Origin: JAZKAD01 sp040389305
GTDB lineage: Bacteria; Pseudomonadota; Alphaproteobacteria; Rickettsiales; Rickettsiaceae
DNA: 62,279 nt
Assembly (NCBI GenBank): GCA_040389305.1
Contig: JAZKAD010000002.1
Location: forward strand, 1 to 62,279
Direction of reading: 5' to 3'
The stretch's first letter is position 1, and the number at the start of each line of letters is the position of its first letter. Below the pieces are notes generated by a model, which did no database searches, was not told the origin of the DNA, and saw only the letters and a list, made by a program, of their open reading frames with translations. Below are positions 35,386-43,659 of the stretch, piece by piece. The position numbers and the translations under genes are program-made.

Positions 35386-36768
35386 TCAAGCTAAAATCCT
35401 CCTCACAACAACGCTACCATCTGGGCCGTCTTCAAGAGCTACTCCAAGCTCTAGTAGCTCCTCTCTAATAGAGTCCGCTTTTGCCCATTCTCGGTTTTGT
35501 TTGGCAGATTTTCTATCTTCTATCAATTGCCGAATCTTTGGATCATCAATATTTGTTCCAAACCATTCGCCTGGGCTTTGATTGAAAAATCCCAAGAACT
35601 CTCCGGCTGCTTTGATAGCGCTAGCCATCTGGATTTTCGTCTGCATATCAGAAGTTTTGTGAAGCTCTTTGGCTTTAGTGTGGAGAGAACTCAAAGCTTC
35701 TGAGGTATTCATATCATCTAGCAGATGCCCCATAAACTCCGGATCAATATCGGATTTTGCAGTCTGAATTCCCTCTATAGCCCTGTATAAATAATTTAAA
35801 GATTCAGTGGCATCATATATGGCTTTGTCGTTGAAATCCAAAGGCTTGCGGTAGTTAGTGCTTAGGAAAAAATACCGGAGTATTTCACCGTTAATGCCTT
35901 TGCTAGATAAATCTTTAACAGTAGTAAAATTACCTAGAGACTTACTCATTTTCTCACCATTCACCGTCAAGAAGCCATTATGCACCCAATACCGGGCAAA
36001 TGTTGATCCTCTAAAAGCGCAGCGACTTTGTGCGATTTCATTGGTGTGATGGGGAAACATTAAATCCGCACCGCCGCCGTGAATATCAAAATTCTCTCCA
36101 AGGAATCGATGGCTCATAGCAGAGCATTCTATATGCCAACCAGGACGGCCAGGCCCAAAGGAGCTTTCGAATATTGAAGATGGGTCATCTTCCTTGTCCG
36201 CTGGCTTCCATAGAACAAAATCTCCAGGATGGCGCTTCGCCTCTTCGACCTCAACCCTACTTCCTGCTATCATTTCTTCTAACTTTCTTCCAGAAAGAAC
36301 TCCGTAATCTGCAAAACTTGTCACATCGAAATATACATGACCGTTTTCTACATAAGCATGAGATTTATCAATAAGTTTTTGAATGATGCTTATCATTTCG
36401 GCTATATTTTCCGTTGCCCTTGGTTCTATATTCGGGGAAAGACAATGCAAATAATTCATGTCGCTATGGAATAGCTCTGTTGTTTTCGACGTTAGCTCCT
36501 TAATTGTTACGCCGAGCTCTTTAGCTCTATCGTTGATCTTATCGTCCACATCCGTGATATTTCGCACATAATTTACATGTCCTTGACCATAAACCTTACA
36601 AAGGAGCCTATAGAGAAGATCGTATACCACTACAGATCTTACATTGCCTATATGCGGGCTATCATATACGGTAGGACCGCATACATACATGCTTACCTTA
36701 TCCTTTGAGATGGGGCGGAAGCGCTCTTTAGAGCGCGTAAGTGTATTGTATAAATAGAGTTTTATCAT
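35386..36768 (-). CDS. cysS: Cysteinyl-tRNA synthetase
   Basis: A class I synthetase charging tRNA-Cys. The 460 residues contain YVCGPTVYDSPHIGNVRS (zinc Cys plus HIGH-equivalent HIGN), the zinc-binding region GRPGWHIECSAMS, GGGADLMFPHHTNEIAQS, and KMSKSLGN (KMSKS). Length is normal for the family. I prefer ATG at 36768 (MIKLYLYNTL) over the GTG at 36774. It is divergent from the tRNA-Thr gene. Confidence 0.95.
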   Translation of the reverse strand: MIKLYLYNTLTRSKERFRPISKDKVSMYVCGPTVYDSPHIGNVRSVVVYDLLYRLLCKVYGQGHVNYVRNITDVDDKINDRAKELGVTIKELTSKTTELFHSDMNYLHCLSPNIEPRATENIAEMISIIQKLIDKSHAYVENGHVYFDVTSFADYGVLSGRKLEEMIAGSRVEVEEAKRHPGDFVLWKPADKEDDPSSIFESSFGPGRPGWHIECSAMSHRFLGENFDIHGGGADLMFPHHTNEIAQSRCAFRGSTFARYWVHNGFLTVNGEKMSKSLGNFTTVKDLSSKGINGEILRYFFLSTNYRKPLDFNDKAIYDATESLNYLYRAIEGIQTAKSDIDPEFMGHLLDDMNTSEALSSLHTKAKELHKTSDMQTKIQMASAIKAAGEFLGFFNQSPGEWFGTNIDDPKIRQLIEDRKSAKQNREWAKADSIREELLELGVALEDGPDGSVVVRRILA

Positions 36769-36774
36769 TAGCAC

Positions 36775-36805
36775 TTGACCAAAAAGATATTATATGTCAT
36801 ATAGT
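36775..36805 (+). promoter_or_regulatory. Possible promoter of tRNA-Thr
   Basis: TTGACC (36775-36780) and TATAGT (36800-36805) with a 19-bp spacer, 24 bp before the tRNA. The spacer is one or two bases longer than ideal, so this is tentative. Confidence 0.35.
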
Positions 36806-36829
36806 CTTCTTCGTACTGAAGATTTAAGA

Positions 36830-36904
36830 GCCGCTATAGCTCAGTGGTAGAGCGCATCATTGGTAATGATGAGGCCGAAAGTTCAATTCTTTCTAGCGGC
36901 ACCA
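36830..36904 (+). tRNA. tRNA-Thr (anticodon GGT)
   Basis: A full cloverleaf: acceptor GCCGCTA / TAGCGGC, D arm GCTC-AGTGGTA-GAGC, anticodon arm CATCA-TTGGTAA-TGATG with anticodon GGT at 36862-36864, T arm with GTTCAAT loop, discriminator A, and CCA encoded at 36902-36904. It reads ACC and ACT codons. The last 22 bases overlap, on the opposite strand, the final codons of dapB. Confidence 0.97.
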
Positions 36905-37626
36905 CCCACAACGCCTTGTAAAACATCTTTCATATTATATAAACCAGGCTCTTTATCTTTTAGCCATCTAGCCGCTTTAATTGCACCTTCTGCATAGCAT
37001 TTTCTACTAAGCGCCCTATGCACCAAGGTTACAACCTCATTCTGCCCTATAAACATCACTTGATGCTCACCCGGAAGATTGCCTCCTCTTACTGGGGCAA
37101 ACCCAACCATTTTATTCTCTCGTACATTCGTAGCTTCCGTGGCGAGCATCAGCGCCGTCCCGGATGGAGCATCTTTCTTATTAGCATGATGCATCTCTAT
37201 AATCTCTAAATCGAAATCCTCAAGAGAAGCCGCGGCTATGACAACTAAGTTACTGAGCAAATTTACTCCAAGGCTAGTGTTAGGAGCTTGAAGGATTGGT
37301 GTTTGTTTAGAAGCTTTTTGTATATATTCTTGCACCTCAGAGGAGATTCCCGTCGTGCCAATGAGCACTGGAATATTATTATTCATCGAACTTTCAAGCA
37401 AAGAAATTAACCCAGCTGGATTTGAGAAATCAATAATTACTTCCGAGGATTTGCAAAGTTCTTCTAAAGAGTTACCATGATGACTATGTAGAGCCGTGAT
37501 TGAATGAGCGGAATCTATGATATGAGAATATTGATAGGTCAATTCACAACCCGGATAATCTGGAATAAGAGCTGCAACCTCTCTGCTCATTTTTCCGCTA
37601 GATCCATGTAGGCCAATTTTAATCAT
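36883..37626 (-). CDS. dapB: 4-hydroxy-tetrahydrodipicolinate reductase
   Basis: DapB is the NAD(P)H-dependent reductase of the DAP/lysine pathway that also uses aspartate semialdehyde from Asd (60722-61732). The 247 residues have the N-terminal nucleotide loop IGLHGSSGKMSREVAAL, VIIDFSNPAG, IGTTGISSEV, the substrate-binding EMHHANKKDAPSGTAL, and a C-terminal MKDVLQGVVGG. The last residues AARKN and the stop are read from the antisense of the tRNA-Thr acceptor and T arms. Family members often end near this point, so the tail is probably a small extension. Confidence 0.94.
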   Translation of the reverse strand: MIKIGLHGSSGKMSREVAALIPDYPGCELTYQYSHIIDSAHSITALHSHHGNSLEELCKSSEVIIDFSNPAGLISLLESSMNNNIPVLIGTTGISSEVQEYIQKASKQTPILQAPNTSLGVNLLSNLVVIAAASLEDFDLEIIEMHHANKKDAPSGTALMLATEATNVRENKMVGFAPVRGGNLPGEHQVMFIGQNEVVTLVHRALSRKCYAEGAIKAARWLKDKEPGLYNMKDVLQGVVGGAARKN

Positions 37627-37651
37627 AAACCCTCTTGTGATATCACATTAT

Positions 37652-38392
37652 TTACTTAAGCCAGTGTTTTGTAATAACATCTAACTCTCCTTCAGAACGA
37701 AGCGTCTCAAGTGCCTTATTGATAGACTCAGTTAGAGCAGAATTCTTGGGAAGCACTATTGCAAATTCAGAGGTATATTCGGGCAAAGGCAGACTTTTTA
37801 GCTCAGGATTATAATGAATGAATTTCTCAATTTGCGCTGATTCAGTAATAAAGGCATCGATAGAACCGGATTTTAATTCTTCGACCAAGACTAAATTATT
37901 AGACAAAGATCTTACCATTGTACCTGGCATTTTCGCGGCTATTTCTTTGGCTGCTTGCTCCCAAGTGGTACCCAAAGGCGCTCCTATTTTTTTGCCTGCA
38001 AGGTCAGCTACAGACTTTATATTATCGTCTTTGTACAAAAGGCCTATTGAGGATTTTGCATATACATCAGAAAAATTAAAATATTCTTCTCTTGCAGGGG
38101 TGACGGAAATGGCAGAAATTACCAGATCAACGTTATTGCTACTGAGCGCTGGGAATAGCCCAGGAAAATCTAGGTTTTTGATTATAATTTTTGTATCCAG
38201 CGCCCGTCCAACAGCATTTATGACATCAATATCAAGGCCAACTATTTTACCATCCTGAATAAATTCATAAGGTGGATTATCCGCGGATACGGCCACAACG
38301 AGGCTGTTTTCTTTTTTTTCCTTATCGGAGCAAGCGCCTGTAAGTAACGCTAAAATTGAGAAACTTAAAGCTAGAATATAATTTTTAACCAT
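37652..38392 (-). CDS. Amino-acid-type ABC transporter substrate-binding lipoprotein
   Basis: A 246-residue periplasmic binding protein of the family-3 (SBP_bac_3) type. The lipoprotein signal ends LLTGAC with lipidated Cys21. The mature domain begins LVVAVSADNPPYEFIQDGKI-like, then GLDIDVINAVGRAL, SAISVTPAREEYFNFSD and GKKIGAPLGTTWEQAA. I start at 38392 because AGGTGG lies 8 bp upstream; the frame from 38449 adds 19 residues before the signal peptide. No permease or ATPase gene is adjacent, so the rest of the transporter lies elsewhere. Confidence 0.88.
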   Translation of the reverse strand: MVKNYILALSFSILALLTGACSDKEKKENSLVVAVSADNPPYEFIQDGKIVGLDIDVINAVGRALDTKIIIKNLDFPGLFPALSSNNVDLVISAISVTPAREEYFNFSDVYAKSSIGLLYKDDNIKSVADLAGKKIGAPLGTTWEQAAKEIAAKMPGTMVRSLSNNLVLVEELKSGSIDAFITESAQIEKFIHYNPELKSLPLPEYTSEFAIVLPKNSALTESINKALETLRSEGELDVITKHWLK

Positions 38393-38485
38393 CTTGCCAC
38401 CTAAAAATTGATTTATGAAACTTAAAAAAGTATATATCTTATATTTCACTCGGTCAAGTTGAGGAATTATCTGCGCAGTCCGTCT

Positions 38486-38728
38486 TTAGAGAAACTGAAT
38501 AGTTTTGCCTTGTTTGGCATTCTCTATGCTCTTTAGTAAACGCATATGATTGTTCGGGCTTTTCATAAGATAAAGAGTCTCCTGAATTGAGTTATAATCC
38601 TCAAGAGACATCATAACAACAGCTCTTTCTTTTTGCCTCGTAAGTATTACTGGCATGTGATCATCACATACCTTATTCATAGTTGCAGTGAAATTTTGCC
38701 TTGCCTGCGAGTATGTCATTGCTTCCAT
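38486..38728 (-). CDS. YefM/Phd-type antitoxin
   Basis: An 80-residue protein matching the YefM antitoxin family: MTYSQARQNFTATMNKVCDDHMPVIL at the N-terminus, then TRQKERAVVMMSLEDYNSIQETLYLM, and a C-terminal toxin-binding tail. YefM normally neutralises the RNase YoeB and autoregulates its operon. No YoeB frame follows: only 93 bp separate its stop from the next gene's start on the same strand. A small palindrome CACC-ATA-GGTG sits 9 bp upstream of the start. It therefore looks solitary. Confidence 0.85.
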   Translation of the reverse strand: MEAMTYSQARQNFTATMNKVCDDHMPVILTRQKERAVVMMSLEDYNSIQETLYLMKSPNNHMRLLKSIENAKQGKTIQFL

Positions 38729-38793
38729 TTGAATAGCACCATAGGTGATTGACTAAAATAATATAGAATTTATAGATTTAGTTATATTTATTC

Positions 38794-40419
38794 TTACTCC
38801 CCCTCAAGCACCCAATTGCTATTTAAATAATCTGCGCCATGTTTTTCTAAATATTCTTCGTATTTACCTCTAAAGTCCGTCACTCCTTTTGATGTTATAG
38901 CAATAATTCGGGTTGCTATGGAGCTTGCAAAATCTCTATCATGAGTAACTAGGAGTAGGGCGCCTGGGTAGTTAATTAGTGCCTTTTTTAGAGAGTCTTT
39001 AGATTCTAAGTCTAAATGGTTAGTAGGTTCATCCATGATAAGAACATTGCTTTCTTCCAAAATAATTTTAGCAAGCAAAAGGCGCGCACCTTCTCCTCCG
39101 CTTAAATTCAATATGTTCTTATTCGCGTCATCCTGGCGGAATAGCACTTGGCCTAGAATAGCACGTATTTTACTACTAGCCTCAGCTTCCGCTTGATAGG
39201 ACAGCCAATCTACAACGCTTATATCCTCATTTAGCTGATCGTGGTGATCCTGCGCGAAATAAGAAATTTGAACCCCTTCGCTCCATTCATATGTCCCGCT
39301 ATCTTGATCCACGTTACCTAAAAGAATTTTAAGTAATGTTGATTTACCAATACCATTTGGCCCTATAATAATTACCTTTTCGCCGCGCTGGATAGAGAAA
39401 TTCACCTTGCTAAGTATCTTCTTCTCCCCGTAACTTTTTGCAATGAGGTTTACTGCCAAAACTGTTTTGCCAGAGGGACGCTTTTGCTTAAAATTAAAAT
39501 ATGGATGCAAGCGAGAGCTTTTTTGGATATCGGGGAGCTCTATCTTTTCAATTTGCTTCTCGCGAGAGGCAGCCTGGGCGGATCTTGCAGCGGAGGCCCG
39601 AAACTTATCCACAAAAGATTGCATATGAGCTATCTTTTTCTCGAGGTACTTTGTCTCGCTAAGTTTTTGTTCAATAATCTGCTGCTTTTGCTGAATAAAT
39701 TTATCGTAATTACCCGTATAGCTTCTTATCTCGCCGTAATCGATATCGAGTATATGAGTAGCGACATTATTTAGGAACATCATATCATGCGAGATGAACA
39801 CAAGAGCGCCTTTAAAGGTTTCTTTAAGATAATTCTCAAGCCAATAAATCGACATTATATCAAGGTGGTTGGTGGGTTCATCAAGAAGCAGGATATCAGG
39901 ATTGTTAAATAAACTTTGTGCAAGCAATACGCGAAGTTTATATCCGCCGGACAAGACAGAGAGAGGTCTGTGATGAAACTCTTCTCCAATGCCGAGTCCT
40001 ACTAATAGCTCGCTTGCAAAAATGTCTGCGACGTAACCATCATTATCTGCAATTATTTGCTCAAGCTCTCCTAGTCTATAGCCAGCCACGTCGTCAAAAA
40101 CTTCTAGCTTAAGAAGCTCTTCCTTTTCTTGCATCGCAGACCATAGCTCTGCTTTCCCTGCTATAACCGTGTTAACGATAGATGTATTTTCGTAGAGAAA
40201 GTGATCTTGCTTTAGGCAGCCAATTCTTGCATATTTATGCGTCACAACCGTACCGAAGCTAGCCTCTTCATCCCTGATCAGGACTTTAAAAAACGTAGTT
40301 TTGCCCGCTCCATTAGCGCCCACAAGCCCATATCTAAAGCTAGCATTTAGGTTAAGATTCACATCAGTGAATAGTAGTTTCGCGCCATATTGCATCGCGA
40401 GATTGGTTATGGTGATCAT
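38794..40419 (-). CDS. ABC-F family ATPase (YbiT-like)
   Basis: A 541-residue soluble protein with two ABC ATPase domains and no membrane segments. Walker A motifs are GANGAGKTTFFK and GPNGIGKSTLLK. Signatures are LSGGYKLRVLLAQSLF and LSGGEGARLLLAKI, each followed by LLDEPTNHLD or LIMDEPTNHLD. The linker between them (KIAHMQSFVDKFRASAARSA ... SREKQIEKIELP) is the ABC-F P-site interaction motif. By eye it follows E. coli YbiT along its full length. ABC-F proteins act on the ribosome E site. Confidence 0.9.
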   Translation of the reverse strand: MITITNLAMQYGAKLLFTDVNLNLNASFRYGLVGANGAGKTTFFKVLIRDEEASFGTVVTHKYARIGCLKQDHFLYENTSIVNTVIAGKAELWSAMQEKEELLKLEVFDDVAGYRLGELEQIIADNDGYVADIFASELLVGLGIGEEFHHRPLSVLSGGYKLRVLLAQSLFNNPDILLLDEPTNHLDIMSIYWLENYLKETFKGALVFISHDMMFLNNVATHILDIDYGEIRSYTGNYDKFIQQKQQIIEQKLSETKYLEKKIAHMQSFVDKFRASAARSAQAASREKQIEKIELPDIQKSSRLHPYFNFKQKRPSGKTVLAVNLIAKSYGEKKILSKVNFSIQRGEKVIIIGPNGIGKSTLLKILLGNVDQDSGTYEWSEGVQISYFAQDHHDQLNEDISVVDWLSYQAEAEASSKIRAILGQVLFRQDDANKNILNLSGGEGARLLLAKIILEESNVLIMDEPTNHLDLESKDSLKKALINYPGALLLVTHDRDFASSIATRIIAITSKGVTDFRGKYEEYLEKHGADYLNSNWVLEGE

Positions 40420-40615
40420 AGATTCGCTATCTTGATTAAAATGCTCGCGCGCAATATAGCATGTTTCACGCGAGGTTACAAATTTGTATCAAAGCCAGAC
40501 TCCGCTTATGTTATAAAAGTGCACATGATGTTTACAGGAAAGCAACTCAACGCGACTAGTACTTTTAAAAAATTATGGCTATGCTAAAGCTAAAATATAT
40601 AACAAAGTCATAATA

Positions 40616-41674
40616 ATGAACGCGCAGTCAACTGAGATCGTCAATACTAAAGATTACATATCATTTTTGAATGATATTAAAAACGATATACAAACTTCAA
40701 GAGTAAGAGCTCACCTTGCTGTTAATAAGGAGCTCATCCTCCTTTACTTCCGGGTGGGAAGCGGAATACTTAAAAGGCAAAAAAGTTTAGGGTGGGGTAG
40801 TAAAGTGATTAAGCAACTTTCCCAAGATCTAAAAATGGAATTCCCTAATATAACTGGATTTTCAAAGCAAAATCTATGGTATATGCGTCAATTTGCCGCA
40901 GAATATACAGCAGAAATATTTCTCCAACACCCTATTGGAGAAATTCCATGGGGACATAATATAGATCTCATGACAAAGATCAAAGACCACCAAACGCGTC
41001 TTTGGTACATTCGTAAAACCATAGAAAATGGTTGGTCTAGGAATATTCTCGCTATGCATATAGATGCAGAAAGCCACCTTAAACTAGGCGCAGCTCAGAC
41101 AAACTTTGCAGCTACACTACCAAAACTAAATTCGGATTTAGTGCAAAGCCTTATTAAAAGCGAATATAACTTTGAGTTTTTAGGCCTTGCCGGTGATGTA
41201 CATGAGAAGGTAATAGAGAAAGGACTAATAGACAACATCAGAAGGTTCTTACTTGAACTTGGCACGGGGTTTTCTTTCCTTGGCAGTCAATATAGAGTAA
41301 CCTTAGCTGGCGAAGAGTTTGTGATTGATATGCTGATGTATCACGTTAAACTCAAATCTTATATAGTTTTAGAGCTAAAAGCCGGTAAATTCAAGCCAGA
41401 GTATGCGGGCAAATTATCTTTTTATCTCACCGCAATAGACAAAGAAGTCAAAGACGAGAATGACAACCCAACAATAGGGATATTGCTCTGCCAATCTGCA
41501 AACAAGCTTATGGTAGATTACTGCCTTGGAGACATCAGAAAGCCGATAGGAGTATCTGAGTATAAAGCAGGAACGTTGCCAGAAGATGTTCGGAAATATT
41601 TGCCTAGTCAGGAGCAGTTTCAGCATTTGATGAAAATTATGGATACAAAAGAGGTGAATACAAAACCAGAGTAA
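40616..41674 (+). CDS. DUF1016 / YhcG-type PDDEXK nuclease
   Basis: A 352-residue protein of the YhcG family. The N-terminal DUF1016 helical domain includes VNKELILLYFRVGSGILKRQ, GWGSKVIKQLSQDLK and FPNITGFSKQNLWYMRQF. It is followed by a C-terminal PD-(D/E)XK domain, EEFVIDMLMYHVKLKSYIVLELKAGKF, carrying the catalytic D-(x)n-ExK pattern. Family members are found singly or with restriction-modification genes, and a role in nucleic-acid defence or recombination is suspected. No methylase lies nearby. Patchy distribution suggests lateral transfer. Confidence 0.85.
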   Translation: MNAQSTEIVNTKDYISFLNDIKNDIQTSRVRAHLAVNKELILLYFRVGSGILKRQKSLGWGSKVIKQLSQDLKMEFPNITGFSKQNLWYMRQFAAEYTAEIFLQHPIGEIPWGHNIDLMTKIKDHQTRLWYIRKTIENGWSRNILAMHIDAESHLKLGAAQTNFAATLPKLNSDLVQSLIKSEYNFEFLGLAGDVHEKVIEKGLIDNIRRFLLELGTGFSFLGSQYRVTLAGEEFVIDMLMYHVKLKSYIVLELKAGKFKPEYAGKLSFYLTAIDKEVKDENDNPTIGILLCQSANKLMVDYCLGDIRKPIGVSEYKAGTLPEDVRKYLPSQEQFQHLMKIMDTKEVNTKPE

Positions 41675-41889
41675 AGTAGGCAATACATTCCTAAATCACA
41701 AGGACAAAACTATTGCAATATACCTTTTTCTCTGCTAATTTCTTAAAATAACAATACTGCAATTAATGTTAGTCCATTAGATCTATGTTATCTTTTTTGA
41801 CTAGTACTCCAACTGACGCAAGTTAATAAATATTTCTTTTATTCATTTACCTTATATATCAATAATAAATTATCCTCGGGGGAGGATGT

Positions 41890-43047
41890 ATGTTTCGTCA
41901 GATGCCGTTTATACTAGTTGCCATAATATTTGCCGTCGTGTTTCTGGCGCCAGTGACGCCTCTTGTATTTAAACAAGTATTGTATTCCACAAGTTTGAGT
42001 ATTAAAGAGTTATTGAGTTTTTTACTACCAATAATAATCTTTAGCCTTCTATTCAAAACAGTAGTCACTTTATCTCATAACGCCACTAAAATTCTCGGTA
42101 TAATCATAGTCTTTGTATGTATATCGAACTTTTTATCTACCTTCCTTAGTCATTATGTGGGAGCTTGGATATATACTTTTGATTTATCGATGATTGCGCC
42201 AAATAGCTCTAGTGAATTGCAAGGCCTATGGACTCTTACTCTACCTCAGCTGATTGCAAATAATCATGCTATGCTTGCAGGCATCGTCCTTGGTTTAATA
42301 GCCTCTAAATTATTTCCTACTTTCTCCTCTAAAATCGCCAATCAAATGAGTAGTTTTGTTGATAAGCTACTAAGGGGCTTCCTTTGTTGTATACCTCTAT
42401 TCGTTGCGGGGTTTGTAGTAAAGCTTGAGTACGACAATGTTATACGCATGATTTTAAAGGACTATACGGCAATTTTTATGTTCGTTGCCCTGGCTCAAAT
42501 TATTTATATATCCTTTGCATATTTGGTTCTGAGTGGCTTTCAGTGGAAGGGCTTTATATCCAGCTTAAAGAATATGATACCCGCTGGAATAAGTGGCTTT
42601 AGCACTATGTCTAGCGCTGCAAGCATGCCACTCACCATCATAGGCGTGGAAAATAATGTACAAAATAAAGAATTAGCGCGCTCTGTTGTCCCCGTGACCA
42701 TAAATATTCATCTCATAGGCGATTGCATAGCTATACCGATATTTGCATATGCAGTTCTTAAAAGTTTTGGGATGGCTGAGCCCAGCCTGATGAACTACCT
42801 TATTTTTACCTTCTATTTTGTAGTAGCAAAATTTTCCGTTGCAGCGGTGCCTGGTGGTGGCATTATAGTAATGCTTCCGATTCTTGAAAAGCATTTGGGT
42901 TTCGACGGTAAAATGGCATCTCTTATTACCGCTCTTTATATTTTATTTGATCCAATCATTACTTCGGCAAATGTTCTTGGAAATGGCGCATTTGCTAAGA
43001 TGATAGATAAGATTATACCTAGTCAAAAAAAATCTATTTCAAATTGA
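41890..43047 (+). CDS. Dicarboxylate/amino acid:cation symporter
   Basis: A 385-residue membrane protein of the DAACS (GltP/DctA) family with about eight membrane segments plus reentrant loops. The serine-rich hairpin SGFSTMSSAASMPLTI is present, along with the later VPVTINIHLIGDCIAIPIFA and VAAVPGGGIIVMLPIL and the substrate-binding region DPIITSANVLGNG. It probably imports glutamate, aspartate or C4-dicarboxylates from the host. A strong GGGGGAGG ribosome-binding site precedes the ATG. The carbonic anhydrase gene follows 6 bp later. Confidence 0.88.
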   Translation: MFRQMPFILVAIIFAVVFLAPVTPLVFKQVLYSTSLSIKELLSFLLPIIIFSLLFKTVVTLSHNATKILGIIIVFVCISNFLSTFLSHYVGAWIYTFDLSMIAPNSSSELQGLWTLTLPQLIANNHAMLAGIVLGLIASKLFPTFSSKIANQMSSFVDKLLRGFLCCIPLFVAGFVVKLEYDNVIRMILKDYTAIFMFVALAQIIYISFAYLVLSGFQWKGFISSLKNMIPAGISGFSTMSSAASMPLTIIGVENNVQNKELARSVVPVTINIHLIGDCIAIPIFAYAVLKSFGMAEPSLMNYLIFTFYFVVAKFSVAAVPGGGIIVMLPILEKHLGFDGKMASLITALYILFDPIITSANVLGNGAFAKMIDKIIPSQKKSISN

Positions 43048-43053
43048 GGCGAT

Positions 43054-43659
43054 ATGGAACAAAGCTTTAAAAAGGCACTAAAAGGATACCAGAGCTTTCG
43101 CGAAAAATATGCACTTGGCGATAAATCTGTTATGCAATCTCTCTCACAACACGGACAGAGGCCAGATCTCATGGTGGTAGCTTGCTGTGACTCACGCGTA
43201 GATCCAGCTTTAGTACTTCAATGCGACCCAGGCGATTTATTCGTAGCCCGCAATGTTGCGAATATTATTCCTCCATACGAAAAGGATGGCGCTCATCATG
43301 GCACAAGCGCTGCTTTAGAATTCGGAGTGTGTTTTTTAAAAGTAAAGCATCTTATTATATTGGGGCATAGTCAGTGCGGTGGGATTAAGGCTCTTCTTAA
43401 CAAAGAAGATACTGCACAAAATGATTTCGTAACGAAGTGGGTTTCTGTGATAGAAGCTCCCAGCTCAAACAACCATACCGTTGATGACTGTGCAAAGCTG
43501 GCTCTTACTCAATCATATCAAAACTGTCTAACATTTCCTTGGCTCAAGGATAAAGTCACGGATGGAACGCTGATAGTTCATTTATGGTTTTTAGACATCG
43601 AATCAGGTAAAATTTTTACTTATTCTGATGCTGATCAAACCTATATTCCTCTAGATTGA
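43054..43659 (+). CDS. Beta-class carbonic anhydrase
   Basis: A 201-residue zinc enzyme interconverting CO2 and bicarbonate. Zinc ligands are visible as Cys44 and Asp46 (ACCDSRVD), His105 and Cys108 (GHSQCGG). ARNVANIIPPYEKDG and GTSAALEFGV match the family. It is 6 bp downstream of the symporter, so co-expressed. Its last 19 bp overlap the 3' end of the convergent patatin gene. Confidence 0.93.
   Translation: MEQSFKKALKGYQSFREKYALGDKSVMQSLSQHGQRPDLMVVACCDSRVDPALVLQCDPGDLFVARNVANIIPPYEKDGAHHGTSAALEFGVCFLKVKHLIILGHSQCGGIKALLNKEDTAQNDFVTKWVSVIEAPSSNNHTVDDCAKLALTQSYQNCLTFPWLKDKVTDGTLIVHLWFLDIESGKIFTYSDADQTYIPLD

Noticed and set aside
40462..40477. TGTTTCACGCGAGGTT as a second parS site
   Set aside because: The left half is perfect, but the right half has five mismatches (11 of 16). 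A half-site in intergenic DNA is not enough.
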